Below are positions 1 through 5,172 of a stretch of DNA of 5,172 bases, one piece after another (position 1 is the first letter of the stretch; each line of letters opens with the position of its first letter). The stretch is from NCBI GenBank assembly GCA_017860085.1, contig JAFNAJ010000499.1, positions 1-5,172 of the forward strand. Reading direction: 5' to 3'. The DNA is from Acidobacteriota bacterium (GTDB lineage: Bacteria; Acidobacteriota; Vicinamibacteria; Vicinamibacterales; JAFNAJ01). Both the position numbers and the translations under genes were made by a program. Below the pieces are notes generated by a model. It ran no database searches. It was not told where the DNA came from and worked only from the letters and a program-made list of their open reading frames with translations.

Positions 1-471
1 ACCCACTGGGCCGACCTCGTCACCCATCTGTTCGGCCGCCTGCCCGACGTCACCGCTGTCAGGCGATGGTACGCGAACGCCGCCTCACCGCATCGCGACA
101 CGCACGTGCACGTGACCATGGATTTCGGGTCGGCACGGAGTTTCGGTTCGGTCTCGAAGACCGCCCACGGATCAGGCAACGTTCTCGAACTCCACGTCCT
201 CGGGCAGCGGGCCGCTGCTCGCTGGTCCTTCTCGCAGCCCGACGTCATCACGTGGGGCGAGGGACGAACCAAGCGCACGACGGTGCGCCCCGCCGCCGAC
301 TGGCCGTCGCGCCCGGCGCCGTTCCACGGGCTCGGCTGGATCGAAGGCTACGCGCGCCTGGTCGGTGAGGTGATTGGTGAGATGGCGGGAGACAAGCCGG
401 CCCGGGCGCCCACGCTTGCCGAGCACCTCGGCATCGTGCGCTGCCTGCTCGAGGCGGCCGACCGAGGCTGA
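1..471 (+). CDS. Gfo/Idh/MocA-family oxidoreductase, C-terminal part (5' end outside window)
   Basis: Frame 1 is open from the first base to TGA 469-471, giving 156 residues with no start needed inside the window, so this is the 3' end of a longer gene. The ATG at 118 and GTG at 106 are internal. The segment resembles the C-terminal alpha/beta substrate-binding domain of NAD(P)-dependent Gfo/Idh/MocA dehydrogenases. It opens with a THWADLVTHLFG helix like the family's conserved G-x-H-x-x-D-L region. A GSGNVLELHVLGQRAAARW stretch follows, matching the usual N-x-L-x-x-E-x-x-G-x-x-G-x-x-x-W beta strands. It ends with a helix (GYARLVGEVIGEM) and the typical APTLAEHLGIVRCLLEAA tail. The N-terminal Rossmann domain and the EKP motif would lie upstream and cannot be checked. 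Substrate is unknown. The assignment is by remembered family pattern. It is separated from the next gene by a possible promoter, so it need not be co-transcribed. Confidence 0.72.
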   Translation, partial: THWADLVTHLFGRLPDVTAVRRWYANAASPHRDTHVHVTMDFGSARSFGSVSKTAHGSGNVLELHVLGQRAAARWSFSQPDVITWGEGRTKRTTVRPAADWPSRPAPFHGLGWIEGYARLVGEVIGEMAGDKPARAPTLAEHLGIVRCLLEAADRG

Positions 472-501
472 TCCTCACCGCGCCTCCTTGGCGAGCTGGG
501 C

Positions 502-530
502 TTGACCACTCGCGCGTCCCGAAATAGCCT
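502..530 (+). promoter_or_regulatory. candidate sigma70-like promoter ahead of the cytochrome gene
   Basis: TTGACC at 502-507 matches five of six bases of the -35 consensus. After a 17-base spacer, TAGCCT at 525-530 is a weak -10 (three of six). The -10 sits in a small AT-richer patch (GAAATAG) in otherwise GC-rich DNA. Transcription would start near 537, about 24 bases before a GTG at 561. This is the only reasonable promoter-like pair seen between the first two genes, but such matches also arise by chance. Confidence 0.33.
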
Positions 531-560
531 CAAGCGAGTCTTCGGCGAACGGACGTCATC

Positions 561-599
561 GTGTCGCTGCGCACGCTTCGCCTCGCATCGAACGCCTGA
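561..599 (+). other. possible displaced N-terminus of the cytochrome gene (GTG start in another frame)
   Basis: GTG 561 follows a weak GGA (551-553) at 7-base spacing. It opens a 12-codon frame (VSLRTLRLASNA) that stops at TGA 597-599. The frame that carries the cytochrome is open from 506 but contains no ATG or GTG before TTG 623. That frame already encodes a hydrophobic helix at about 599-661 preceded by RIER. A basic leader followed by a hydrophobic helix is what the N-terminus of such a membrane protein should look like. GTG 561 joined to the main frame by one base missing from the sequence between 561 and 599 would supply it. This is inference; the alternative is a non-standard CTG start or the TTG at 623. 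Confidence 0.35.
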
Positions 600-622
600 C
601 GCCCTGGCTGGTCGGGGCGCTG

Positions 623-3211
623 TTGGTCCTGGCGCTGAACAGCGCCTACCTCGCGGCCTTCCCGGCGGCGTCGGTCACGTACTACTCACAGGTCGCGCTG
701 CACGCGATACTGGGCTTGGCGCTGGTCGTCGCGACCGCCGGTTGGGCGTTGATTCGACGGCCATGCCTGGGGAGATTTTCGGCAACCGCGCTGGGAGTTG
801 GGTTCCTGGCCGGCGCCTTGGGTGTGGCCGTGCTCTGGTTCGGCGCCACGCGGCCCTATCGCTACCTGCTGGCCGCGCACGTGGTGACGGCCGCGGCGAC
901 GGTGCTGCTCGTCGCCATCGCGGTGATCCGGAATCTCCGCGGTCGGTCTCGCGGCCAGCTCGCGTGGGCGTTCGGCGCAGGGCTCACGATCGTGGCGATC
1001 TCGGCGGTGGGGGCGCTGCTGGCCACCCTGACCCGCGATGCCCGGTTGCGCGAAACGTTTGCGATCCGGAACCCACAGACGCCTCCGGCCTCGATGGACC
1101 ACGAGGGCGCCGGAGTGAAGGGTCCGTTCTTCCCATCGTCGGCCGACACCAGCACGGGCGGGATCGTGCCGTCGGATTTCTTCCTCTCGAGCAGATCGTG
1201 CGAGCGCTGTCACAAGGACATCTACGACCAGTGGAACGCGTCGGCCCACCATTTCTCGTCGTTCAACAACCAGTGGTACCGGAAGTCCATTGAGTACATG
1301 CAGGACGTCGTGGGCACGCGCCCTTCGCGCTGGTGCGCGGGCTGCCACGACCACGCGATGCTCTTCAGCGGCGTGTTCGATCGTCCGGTCAAGGAGCAGA
1401 TCGACACGCCCGAGGCGCAGGCCGGGCTCGGCTGCATGTCGTGCCACGCCATCACGAAGGTCAGGAGCACGATGGGGCAAGGGGATTTCGAGATCGAGTA
1501 CCCGTCGCTCCATGGCCTGGCGAGCAGCGAGCAGCCGGCGCTGCGGGCCCTGCATGACAAGCTCCTGGAGCTGTCACCTCGGCCCCACCGCGAGGCGTTC
1601 CTCAAGCCGTTTCACCGCGAGCAGTTGCCCGACTTCTGCTCCGCGTGCCACAAGGTGCACCTCGACGTGCCCGTGAACGGCTACCGGTGGATTCGCGGCT
1701 TCAACGACTACGACAACTGGCAGGCGTCTGGTGTGTCTGGCGAGGGGGCGCGATCGTTCTACTATCCACCCGCACCCATGAAGTGCCTGGACTGTCACAT
1801 GCCGCTCGTCCCGTCCACCGATCCGGCAGCCAGGAACGGACGGGTCCGGTCGCACCGCTTCATCGCCGCCAACACGGCGCTGCCCTACGTGAACGGTGAC
1901 GATGAGCAACTGAAGGGCACGCAGGACTTTCTGCGGAGCGGGCAGGTATCGGTGGACGTCTTCGCGCTGGTCCGGGGCGCGGCTGGAGCACAGGAGGCCG
2001 GCGCGGGTCCGAGAGGGGAACCCCAGCTGTCGAGCACGTTCGCCGTGGGCGAGGAGTCGGCGAGCTTCGGGGCCGCGCGCAGCGTGCTCGAGGCCCCGGG
2101 CGAGGTCGTCGCGCCGCTCGATGGCGTCGATGCCGTCGTGCGACGAGGCGAGTCGGTTCGTGTCGACGTGGTGGTGCGAACGCGCAACGTCGGGCACTTC
2201 TTTCCCGGGGGGACCGTCGACGCATTCGACGTGTGGGTCGAGTTGGAGGCCGTGGACGACAAGGGCCAGGTGCTCCTGCACAGCGGATTCGTCGAGGACG
2301 GGGGGCGCGGGCCGGTCGACCCGTCCGCGCACCTTTATCGGAGCCTCATGCTCGACGAACGCGGCAACCCCATCGACAAGCGGAATGCCTGGGCCACGCG
2401 TTCGGTCGCCTACGTTCGGCTCATCCCTCCAGGCGCGGCCGACACCGTGCACTACCGGCTGCTGATTCCCGAGTCGGCAGGCGACCGCATCACGCTGCGC
2501 GCGAGGGTCAATCACCGGAAGTTCTCCTGGTGGAACACTCAGTGGTCGTTCGCTGGCGTGCGCGACCCCCGCGATCCGCAACCGGCCGTCGGCCCCGGCT
2601 ACGACGACGGGCAGTGGGTGTTCACGGGGGACACGTCTCGCGCATCGGGCAAGAGAAAGGGCATTCCGACGCTTCCCATCACGGTGATGGCTGAAGCCGA
2701 GGCGACGGTGCGCGTCGGCGCCGCTGTATGCCGACGGCTGGGTCAACGTGGCGCGCGCCCGAATCCAGGAAGGCAACATGACTGGTGCCGAGCAGGTGCT
2801 GCGTCGGGCTCTACCGCTCGATCCCGCCCTGGCGAAGACGCACTTCTTCCTGGGAACGGCGCTCAAGGCGCTGGGCCGCTACGACGAAGCGCTCGGCCAC
2901 TTCCGGGAGGCCGGCGCACGCTACCCGCGCGATCGCGTGGTGCGCAACCAACTTGGACGTGTGTTGTTCCTGCAGCGGAAGTACTCCGAAGCGGTCGTCG
3001 AGTTCCAGAAAGTGCTGGAGGTGGATCCCGAGGACCTCCAGGCGCACTACAACCTGATGCTGGCCCACCAGGGCCTGGGCAACGACGAGGCCGCCGACCG
3101 GGAGCGCCAGCTCTACGAGCGTTTCAAGGCGGACGAATCGGCACAGGCGATCACGGGTCGGTACCGGCAACTGCACCCCTTCGACAACAGCGAGCGTCAA
3201 GCGGTCCATGA
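623..3211 (+). CDS. membrane-anchored pentahaem cytochrome c; out-of-frame tail after about 2716
   Basis: Probable inner-membrane electron-transfer protein with a periplasmic haem domain. Residues are numbered from TTG 623. Hydrophobic helices lie at about 24-44, 53-75, 82-102 and 113-136; another helix, encoded at about 599-661, is cut by this start, so the true start is likely upstream. Arg-rich loops after the 24-44 and 82-102 helices fit the positive-inside rule, and five helices would place the rest in the periplasm. Five haem c sites follow: CERCH 193-197, CAGCH 238-242, CMSCH 271-275, CSACH 339-343 and CLDCH 388-392. Nearby His residues (SAHHF, LHG, FHRE, SHRF) are possible distal ligands. 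The arrangement recalls cytochrome c554-like multihaem proteins. A low-complexity linker (about 450-495) leads to a beta-rich domain (about 506-698) with NVGHFFPGG and a DVWVELEAVDDKG strand pair. After about residue 698 the translation turns into Arg/Pro/Gly-rich text unlike any domain. There the real coding frame is that of the TPR protein, so the stop at 3211 is probably meaningless. Electron donor and acceptor are unknown. Confidence 0.8.
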   Translation: MVLALNSAYLAAFPAASVTYYSQVALHAILGLALVVATAGWALIRRPCLGRFSATALGVGFLAGALGVAVLWFGATRPYRYLLAAHVVTAAATVLLVAIAVIRNLRGRSRGQLAWAFGAGLTIVAISAVGALLATLTRDARLRETFAIRNPQTPPASMDHEGAGVKGPFFPSSADTSTGGIVPSDFFLSSRSCERCHKDIYDQWNASAHHFSSFNNQWYRKSIEYMQDVVGTRPSRWCAGCHDHAMLFSGVFDRPVKEQIDTPEAQAGLGCMSCHAITKVRSTMGQGDFEIEYPSLHGLASSEQPALRALHDKLLELSPRPHREAFLKPFHREQLPDFCSACHKVHLDVPVNGYRWIRGFNDYDNWQASGVSGEGARSFYYPPAPMKCLDCHMPLVPSTDPAARNGRVRSHRFIAANTALPYVNGDDEQLKGTQDFLRSGQVSVDVFALVRGAAGAQEAGAGPRGEPQLSSTFAVGEESASFGAARSVLEAPGEVVAPLDGVDAVVRRGESVRVDVVVRTRNVGHFFPGGTVDAFDVWVELEAVDDKGQVLLHSGFVEDGGRGPVDPSAHLYRSLMLDERGNPIDKRNAWATRSVAYVRLIPPGAADTVHYRLLIPESAGDRITLRARVNHRKFSWWNTQWSFAGVRDPRDPQPAVGPGYDDGQWVFTGDTSRASGKRKGIPTLPITVMAEAEATVRVGAAVCRRLGQRGARPNPGRQHDWCRAGAASGSTARSRPGEDALLPGNGAQGAGPLRRSARPLPGGRRTLPARSRGAQPTWTCVVPAAEVLRSGRRVPESAGGGSRGPPGALQPDAGPPGPGQRRGRRPGAPALRAFQGGRIGTGDHGSVPATAPLRQQRASSGP
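2717..2747 (+). other. frame break joining cytochrome and TPR reading frames
   Basis: Up to about 2716 the sensible protein lies in the frame of 623 (ending MAEAEATVRV). From about 2724 it lies in the frame of 2748, where codons upstream of GTG 2748 already read LYADGWVN, a typical first half of a TPR. Both frames are free of stops here, so nothing terminates the cytochrome at the junction. Net skipping of one base restores one continuous protein. That corresponds to one extra base, or to loss of a segment of 3n+2 bases. No slippery heptamer is evident, which argues against programmed frameshifting. Confidence 0.65.
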
Positions 3212-3323
3212 GCACGGAGATTTCCGCCCGCAGGCTCCGCGGGAGGCGGCGCCTCGTGGCGCGGTCTCCGCGGCGCCCGCCTCACACGTGATGCCCTCGT
3301 CCCCCTCGGGCGGGGAACGGTGA
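2748..3323 (+). CDS. TPR-repeat protein or TPR domain, probably the C-terminal part of the cytochrome
   Basis: Protein-interaction scaffold made of about four tetratricopeptide repeats. The first begins upstream of this start (ADGWVN at 2730-2747) and ends LRRALPLDPA. The others cover about residues 29-62 (THFFLGTALKALGRYDEAL), 63-96 (NQLGRVLFLQRKYSEAV, ending VLEVDPED) and 97-130 (HYNLMLAHQGLGNDEAA). A conserved-looking tail follows (QAITGRYRQLHPFDNSER, then HEH), then about 37 Ala/Pro-rich residues of no recognisable domain. There is no signal peptide, and the first repeat is beheaded by the GTG start. Both suggest this is not a free-standing gene but the C-terminus of the cytochrome, displaced by a frame break; if fused, the TPRs would be periplasmic. 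If translated separately, starts at GTG 2748 or ATG 2778 are possible. The stop lies 4 bases before the next gene, implying tight co-expression with it. Domain identity is firm; gene boundaries are not. Confidence 0.8.
   Translation: MARARIQEGNMTGAEQVLRRALPLDPALAKTHFFLGTALKALGRYDEALGHFREAGARYPRDRVVRNQLGRVLFLQRKYSEAVVEFQKVLEVDPEDLQAHYNLMLAHQGLGNDEAADRERQLYERFKADESAQAITGRYRQLHPFDNSERQAVHEHGDFRPQAPREAAPRGAVSAAPASHVMPSSPSGGER
2767..2780 (+). promoter_or_regulatory. Shine-Dalgarno-like AGGAAGG before ATG 2778
   Basis: AGGAAGG at 2767-2773 lies 4 bases ahead of ATG 2778, which is in frame with the TPR protein. It is a better ribosome site than anything before GTG 2748. It could let the TPR part be made separately despite the frame break. 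However, the start falls inside the first TPR helix pair, and the bases also encode QEG in a normal TPR position, so chance is likely. Confidence 0.25.
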
Positions 3324-3327
3324 AGCC

Positions 3328-5067
3328 ATGAGACTCGGGGCCACAGTGTTGGCACTGCTACTCGTCGCTCCGGCCTGGCCAGCCGCCCAGGGACAGCAAC
3401 GGCAGGGGCTTCCTGCGGCGTTGACCTTCACCGACGTCACCCGCGCGGCGGGCATCACGTTCCGCCATGTCAGCGGTGCGTTCGGCAAGAAGTACCTGCC
3501 GGAAACCATGGGATCGGGCTGCGCCTTCGTTGACGTCGACAACGACGGCTGGCTGGACATCGTCTTGGTGAACTCGTCCTCCTGGCCCGGGCAGCCAGCG
3601 TCCCGAAACGCGCTGCCGGCGCTCTATCGCAACAACGGCAACGGGACGTTCACCGACATCACGCGCCAGGCCGGACTGGCCAGTGCGTACTACGGGCTCG
3701 GGGTGGCGGCGGCCGACTACGACAACGACGGCTTCGCCGACCTGTACTTCACCGGTCTGGGCCCCAACAAGCTTTACCGCAACAACGGCAACCGCACCTT
3801 CACCGACGTCACGGCCAAGGCGGGAGTCGGGGATCCCGGGTTCTCGACGAGTGCTGCCTGGTTCGACTACGACCGGGACGGCCGGCTCGACCTCTACGTC
3901 GCCAACTACGTGCAGTGGTCGATCGACCAGGATCTCTTCTGCACGCTCGACGGCAAGTCGAAGTCCTACTGCACGCCCGAGTCTTACAGGGGCCAGAGCG
4001 GCACCCTGTATCACAACCGCGGCAACGGCGCCTTCGAGGATGTGACCAGGCGCGCAGGCCTGCACGATCCGGCATCCAAGGCGCTCGGCGTCACGTTGAT
4101 CGACTTCGACAACGACGGGCACCTGGACCTCTTCGTGTCGAACGACACGCAGCCCAACCGCCTCTACCGCAACAAGGGCAACGGCTCGTTCGTCGACGTG
4201 GCCGTTCGCGCCGGCGTGGCCTTCAACGAGGCCGGCGTGGCCCGGGCGGGCATGGGCGTGGATGCCGCCGACTACGACGGCTCGGGCCGCCAGAGCCTCA
4301 TCATCGGCAACTTCTCGAACGAGATGATGTCGCTCTACAGGAACGAGGGGACGGGCCTGTTCATCGACGACGCCCCAACGTCGACCATCGGGCAGGCCAC
4401 CCTGCTCACCTTGACTTTTGCGTGCTTCTTCTTCGACTTCGATCTCGACGGCCGCCTGGACATCTTCGCGGCCAACGGCCACGTGGCCGATGACATCGAG
4501 CGGGTGCAACCCAAGGTCAAGTACGCCCAGCCTGCTCACCTCTTCCGCAACCTCGATGGTCGTCGCTTTCAGGAGGTGACGGCGTCGCTTGGGGAGGCTC
4601 TCGCCAAGCCGGTCGTCGCCCGCGGCGCGGCCCATGGCGACTACGATGGCGACGGCGACCTCGACCTGCTCGTGACCGAGAACAACGGGCCCGCCCGGCT
4701 GCTTCGCAACGACGGAGGAAACGTCAACCGCGTCGTGCGCGTCAGACTGGAGGGGACCTCGTCGAACCGGAGCGCCATCGGAGCCAGGGTCACCCTGACG
4801 ACAGATGGAGGGGGCGCGCGTGTGGCGTATGTGAGAACCGGCTCCAGCTATCTCTCGCAGAGCGAGTCGACCGTCACGTTTGGCCTTGGCCCCGACCGGC
4901 AGCCTTCCGGTCTCCAGGTGAGCTGGCCGTCGGGTCGGGTGGACAAGCTGACCGTTCCCGGCACCGGGCGTCTTCTCGTGATCAAGGAAGGCCAGGGCAT
5001 CGTCGACAGCCGCCCGCTGGCGGGCGGTGGCCCGGGCCCGTCGCGCCGCAGCAGGCCGGGCGCCTGA
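3328..5067 (+). CDS. CRTAC1-family secreted beta-propeller protein (FG-GAP/VCBS repeats plus ASPIC/UnbV domain)
   Basis: Exported protein of 579 residues. An N-terminal signal peptide (MRLGATVLALLLVAPAWPAA, cleavage likely near AQG at about 20-23) precedes seven FG-GAP/VCBS-like units. Each carries an Asp-rich Ca2+-binding loop of the D-x-D-x-D-G-x-x-D type, with first Asp at residues 69, 130, 180, 259, 315, 370 and 438. The loop at 315 (DYDGSGRQS) is degenerate. Each loop is followed by an L-Y-R-N-x-G-N-G-x-F-x-D-V-T-like strand, starting at about 99, 149, 227, 279, 336, 405 and 458. Seven units fit a closed integrin-like propeller. Cys205 and Cys215 (CTLDGKSKSYC) could form a disulfide. An ASPIC/UnbV domain follows at about 484-557 (GARVTL, then SGLQVSWPSGRVDKL), then a short Gly/Pro/Arg tail. 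ATG 3328 is 4 bases after the TPR stop, with GGGGAACGG at 3312-3320 as ribosome site. Bacterial members are mostly uncharacterised; a binding or scaffold role outside the membrane, with the upstream cytochrome, is inference. Confidence 0.93.
   Translation: MRLGATVLALLLVAPAWPAAQGQQRQGLPAALTFTDVTRAAGITFRHVSGAFGKKYLPETMGSGCAFVDVDNDGWLDIVLVNSSSWPGQPASRNALPALYRNNGNGTFTDITRQAGLASAYYGLGVAAADYDNDGFADLYFTGLGPNKLYRNNGNRTFTDVTAKAGVGDPGFSTSAAWFDYDRDGRLDLYVANYVQWSIDQDLFCTLDGKSKSYCTPESYRGQSGTLYHNRGNGAFEDVTRRAGLHDPASKALGVTLIDFDNDGHLDLFVSNDTQPNRLYRNKGNGSFVDVAVRAGVAFNEAGVARAGMGVDAADYDGSGRQSLIIGNFSNEMMSLYRNEGTGLFIDDAPTSTIGQATLLTLTFACFFFDFDLDGRLDIFAANGHVADDIERVQPKVKYAQPAHLFRNLDGRRFQEVTASLGEALAKPVVARGAAHGDYDGDGDLDLLVTENNGPARLLRNDGGNVNRVVRVRLEGTSSNRSAIGARVTLTTDGGGARVAYVRTGSSYLSQSESTVTFGLGPDRQPSGLQVSWPSGRVDKLTVPGTGRLLVIKEGQGIVDSRPLAGGGPGPSRRSRPGA
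5010..5027 (+). repeat. perfect GC-only inverted repeat near the 3' end of the propeller gene
   Basis: CCGCCCGC (5010-5017) and GCGGGCGG (5020-5027) are exact reverse complements separated by TG. In RNA this would form a 7-bp stem with a CUGG tetraloop. A palindrome GGCCCGGGCC follows at 5029-5038. The repeat lies about 40 bases before the stop codon and has no T-tract, so it is not a standard intrinsic terminator. It may be only a by-product of GC-rich coding for the Gly/Pro/Arg tail. Confidence 0.55.
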
Positions 5068-5084
5068 CGTTTCGAGCGACACCC

Positions 5085-5172
5085 ATGAACACACTCGTCA
5101 TTCGCCTCGTCGTATGCGCAGCCGTCGTGTGCGGCCTGCTCTGGGCCCAGGGTCAGCCGGCGGCGCTCGTCC
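5085..5172 (+). CDS. exported protein, N-terminal fragment only (3' end outside window)
   Basis: ATG 5085 opens a frame that stays open to the window end (29 codons). It begins 17 bases after the propeller stop, with a weak GAGCGA purine run about 5-6 bases upstream. The peptide MNTLVIRLVVCAAVVCGLLW, followed by AQGQPAALV, has one Arg, a hydrophobic core and a small-residue A-Q-G site, as in a Sec signal peptide. The Cys16 context (AVVCG) lacks a small residue just before Cys, so a lipoprotein is unlikely. The mature domain is not visible, so no function can be given. Spacing and orientation suggest it belongs to the same operon as the cytochrome and propeller. Confidence 0.65.
   Translation, partial: MNTLVIRLVVCAAVVCGLLWAQGQPAALV

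Noticed and set aside
103..114. Perfect 12-base palindrome CACGTGCACGTG as an operator
   Set aside because: It lies inside the oxidoreductase coding region and encodes an alternating His-Val beta strand; there is no promoter nearby.
451..486. Nested inverted repeat (GAGGCG/CGCCTC around GAGG/CCTC) at the end of the oxidoreductase gene as a terminator
   Set aside because: Stems are short with a large, weakly paired interior, and no T-tract follows. It is not convincing as an intrinsic terminator.
248..490. Minus-strand AAGGAGG (484-490) followed by GTG at 478 and a 76-codon frame antisense to the oxidoreductase
   Set aside because: The ribosome-site match is good, but the product is Arg/Ala/Pro-rich with no domain and lies wholly antisense to a convincing gene in GC-rich DNA, where such open frames are expected.
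502..1293. 263-codon + strand frame starting at TTG 502
   Set aside because: Arg/Gly-rich translation without domains. It overlaps the cytochrome frame, which carries the transmembrane helices and CxxCH motifs.
2748..2780. Programmed ribosomal frameshift between cytochrome and TPR frames
   Set aside because: No slippery heptamer or adjacent strong pseudoknot is evident, and the missing family segment at the junction fits a deletion or assembly fault better.
2717..3211. C-terminal 160 or so residues of the 862-residue cytochrome frame as a real domain
   Set aside because: Composition is Arg/Pro/Gly-rich and domainless, while another frame over the same bases encodes clear TPR repeats.
3358..5094. 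578-codon minus-strand open frame opposite the propeller gene
   Set aside because: It is the mirror of a strongly biased coding sequence: Val/Arg/Glu-rich repeats reflect the antisense of the Asp/Asn/Gly repeats. The + strand product has a signal peptide and clear domains.

Overview
The window comes from a GC-rich bacterium with strong third-position G/C bias. All genes lie on the + strand. A membrane-anchored multihaem cytochrome and TPR unit directly followed by a CRTAC1-type (ASPIC/UnbV) secreted beta-propeller resembles soil or sediment Acidobacteriota (Vicinamibacteria-like). That assignment is inference from gene content; there is no rRNA or other taxonomic marker here.

Layout: (1) bases 1-471 hold the C-terminal end of a Gfo/Idh/MocA-type oxidoreductase, cut by the window start. 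(2) Bases 472-622 are a short gap with a plausible sigma70-like promoter and an unresolved start for the next gene. (3) From about 561-623 to about 2716 there is a membrane-anchored c-type cytochrome: about five N-terminal transmembrane helices, five CxxCH haem sites, then a beta-rich domain. (4) At about 2717-2747 the coding signal jumps from one + frame to another. The new frame, open to 3323, encodes about four TPR repeats that look like the natural C-terminus of the same protein. (5) Bases 3328-5067 encode a secreted seven-repeat FG-GAP/VCBS beta-propeller with a C-terminal ASPIC/UnbV domain, starting 4 bases after the TPR stop. (6) A further gene with an N-terminal signal sequence starts at 5085 and is cut by the window end.

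The cytochrome, TPR part, propeller and final exported protein look like one transcription unit, with short gaps of 4 and 17 bases between the later genes. All their products are predicted to act at or outside the cytoplasmic membrane. The sequence supports an extracytoplasmic redox module whose substrate is unknown. The main anomalies are two apparent frame disruptions in the cytochrome-TPR gene, one at its 5' end and one at the cytochrome/TPR junction. These suggest sequencing or assembly error, a decaying gene, or a genuinely split protein. No RNA gene, CRISPR array, insertion sequence or convincing terminator was found.
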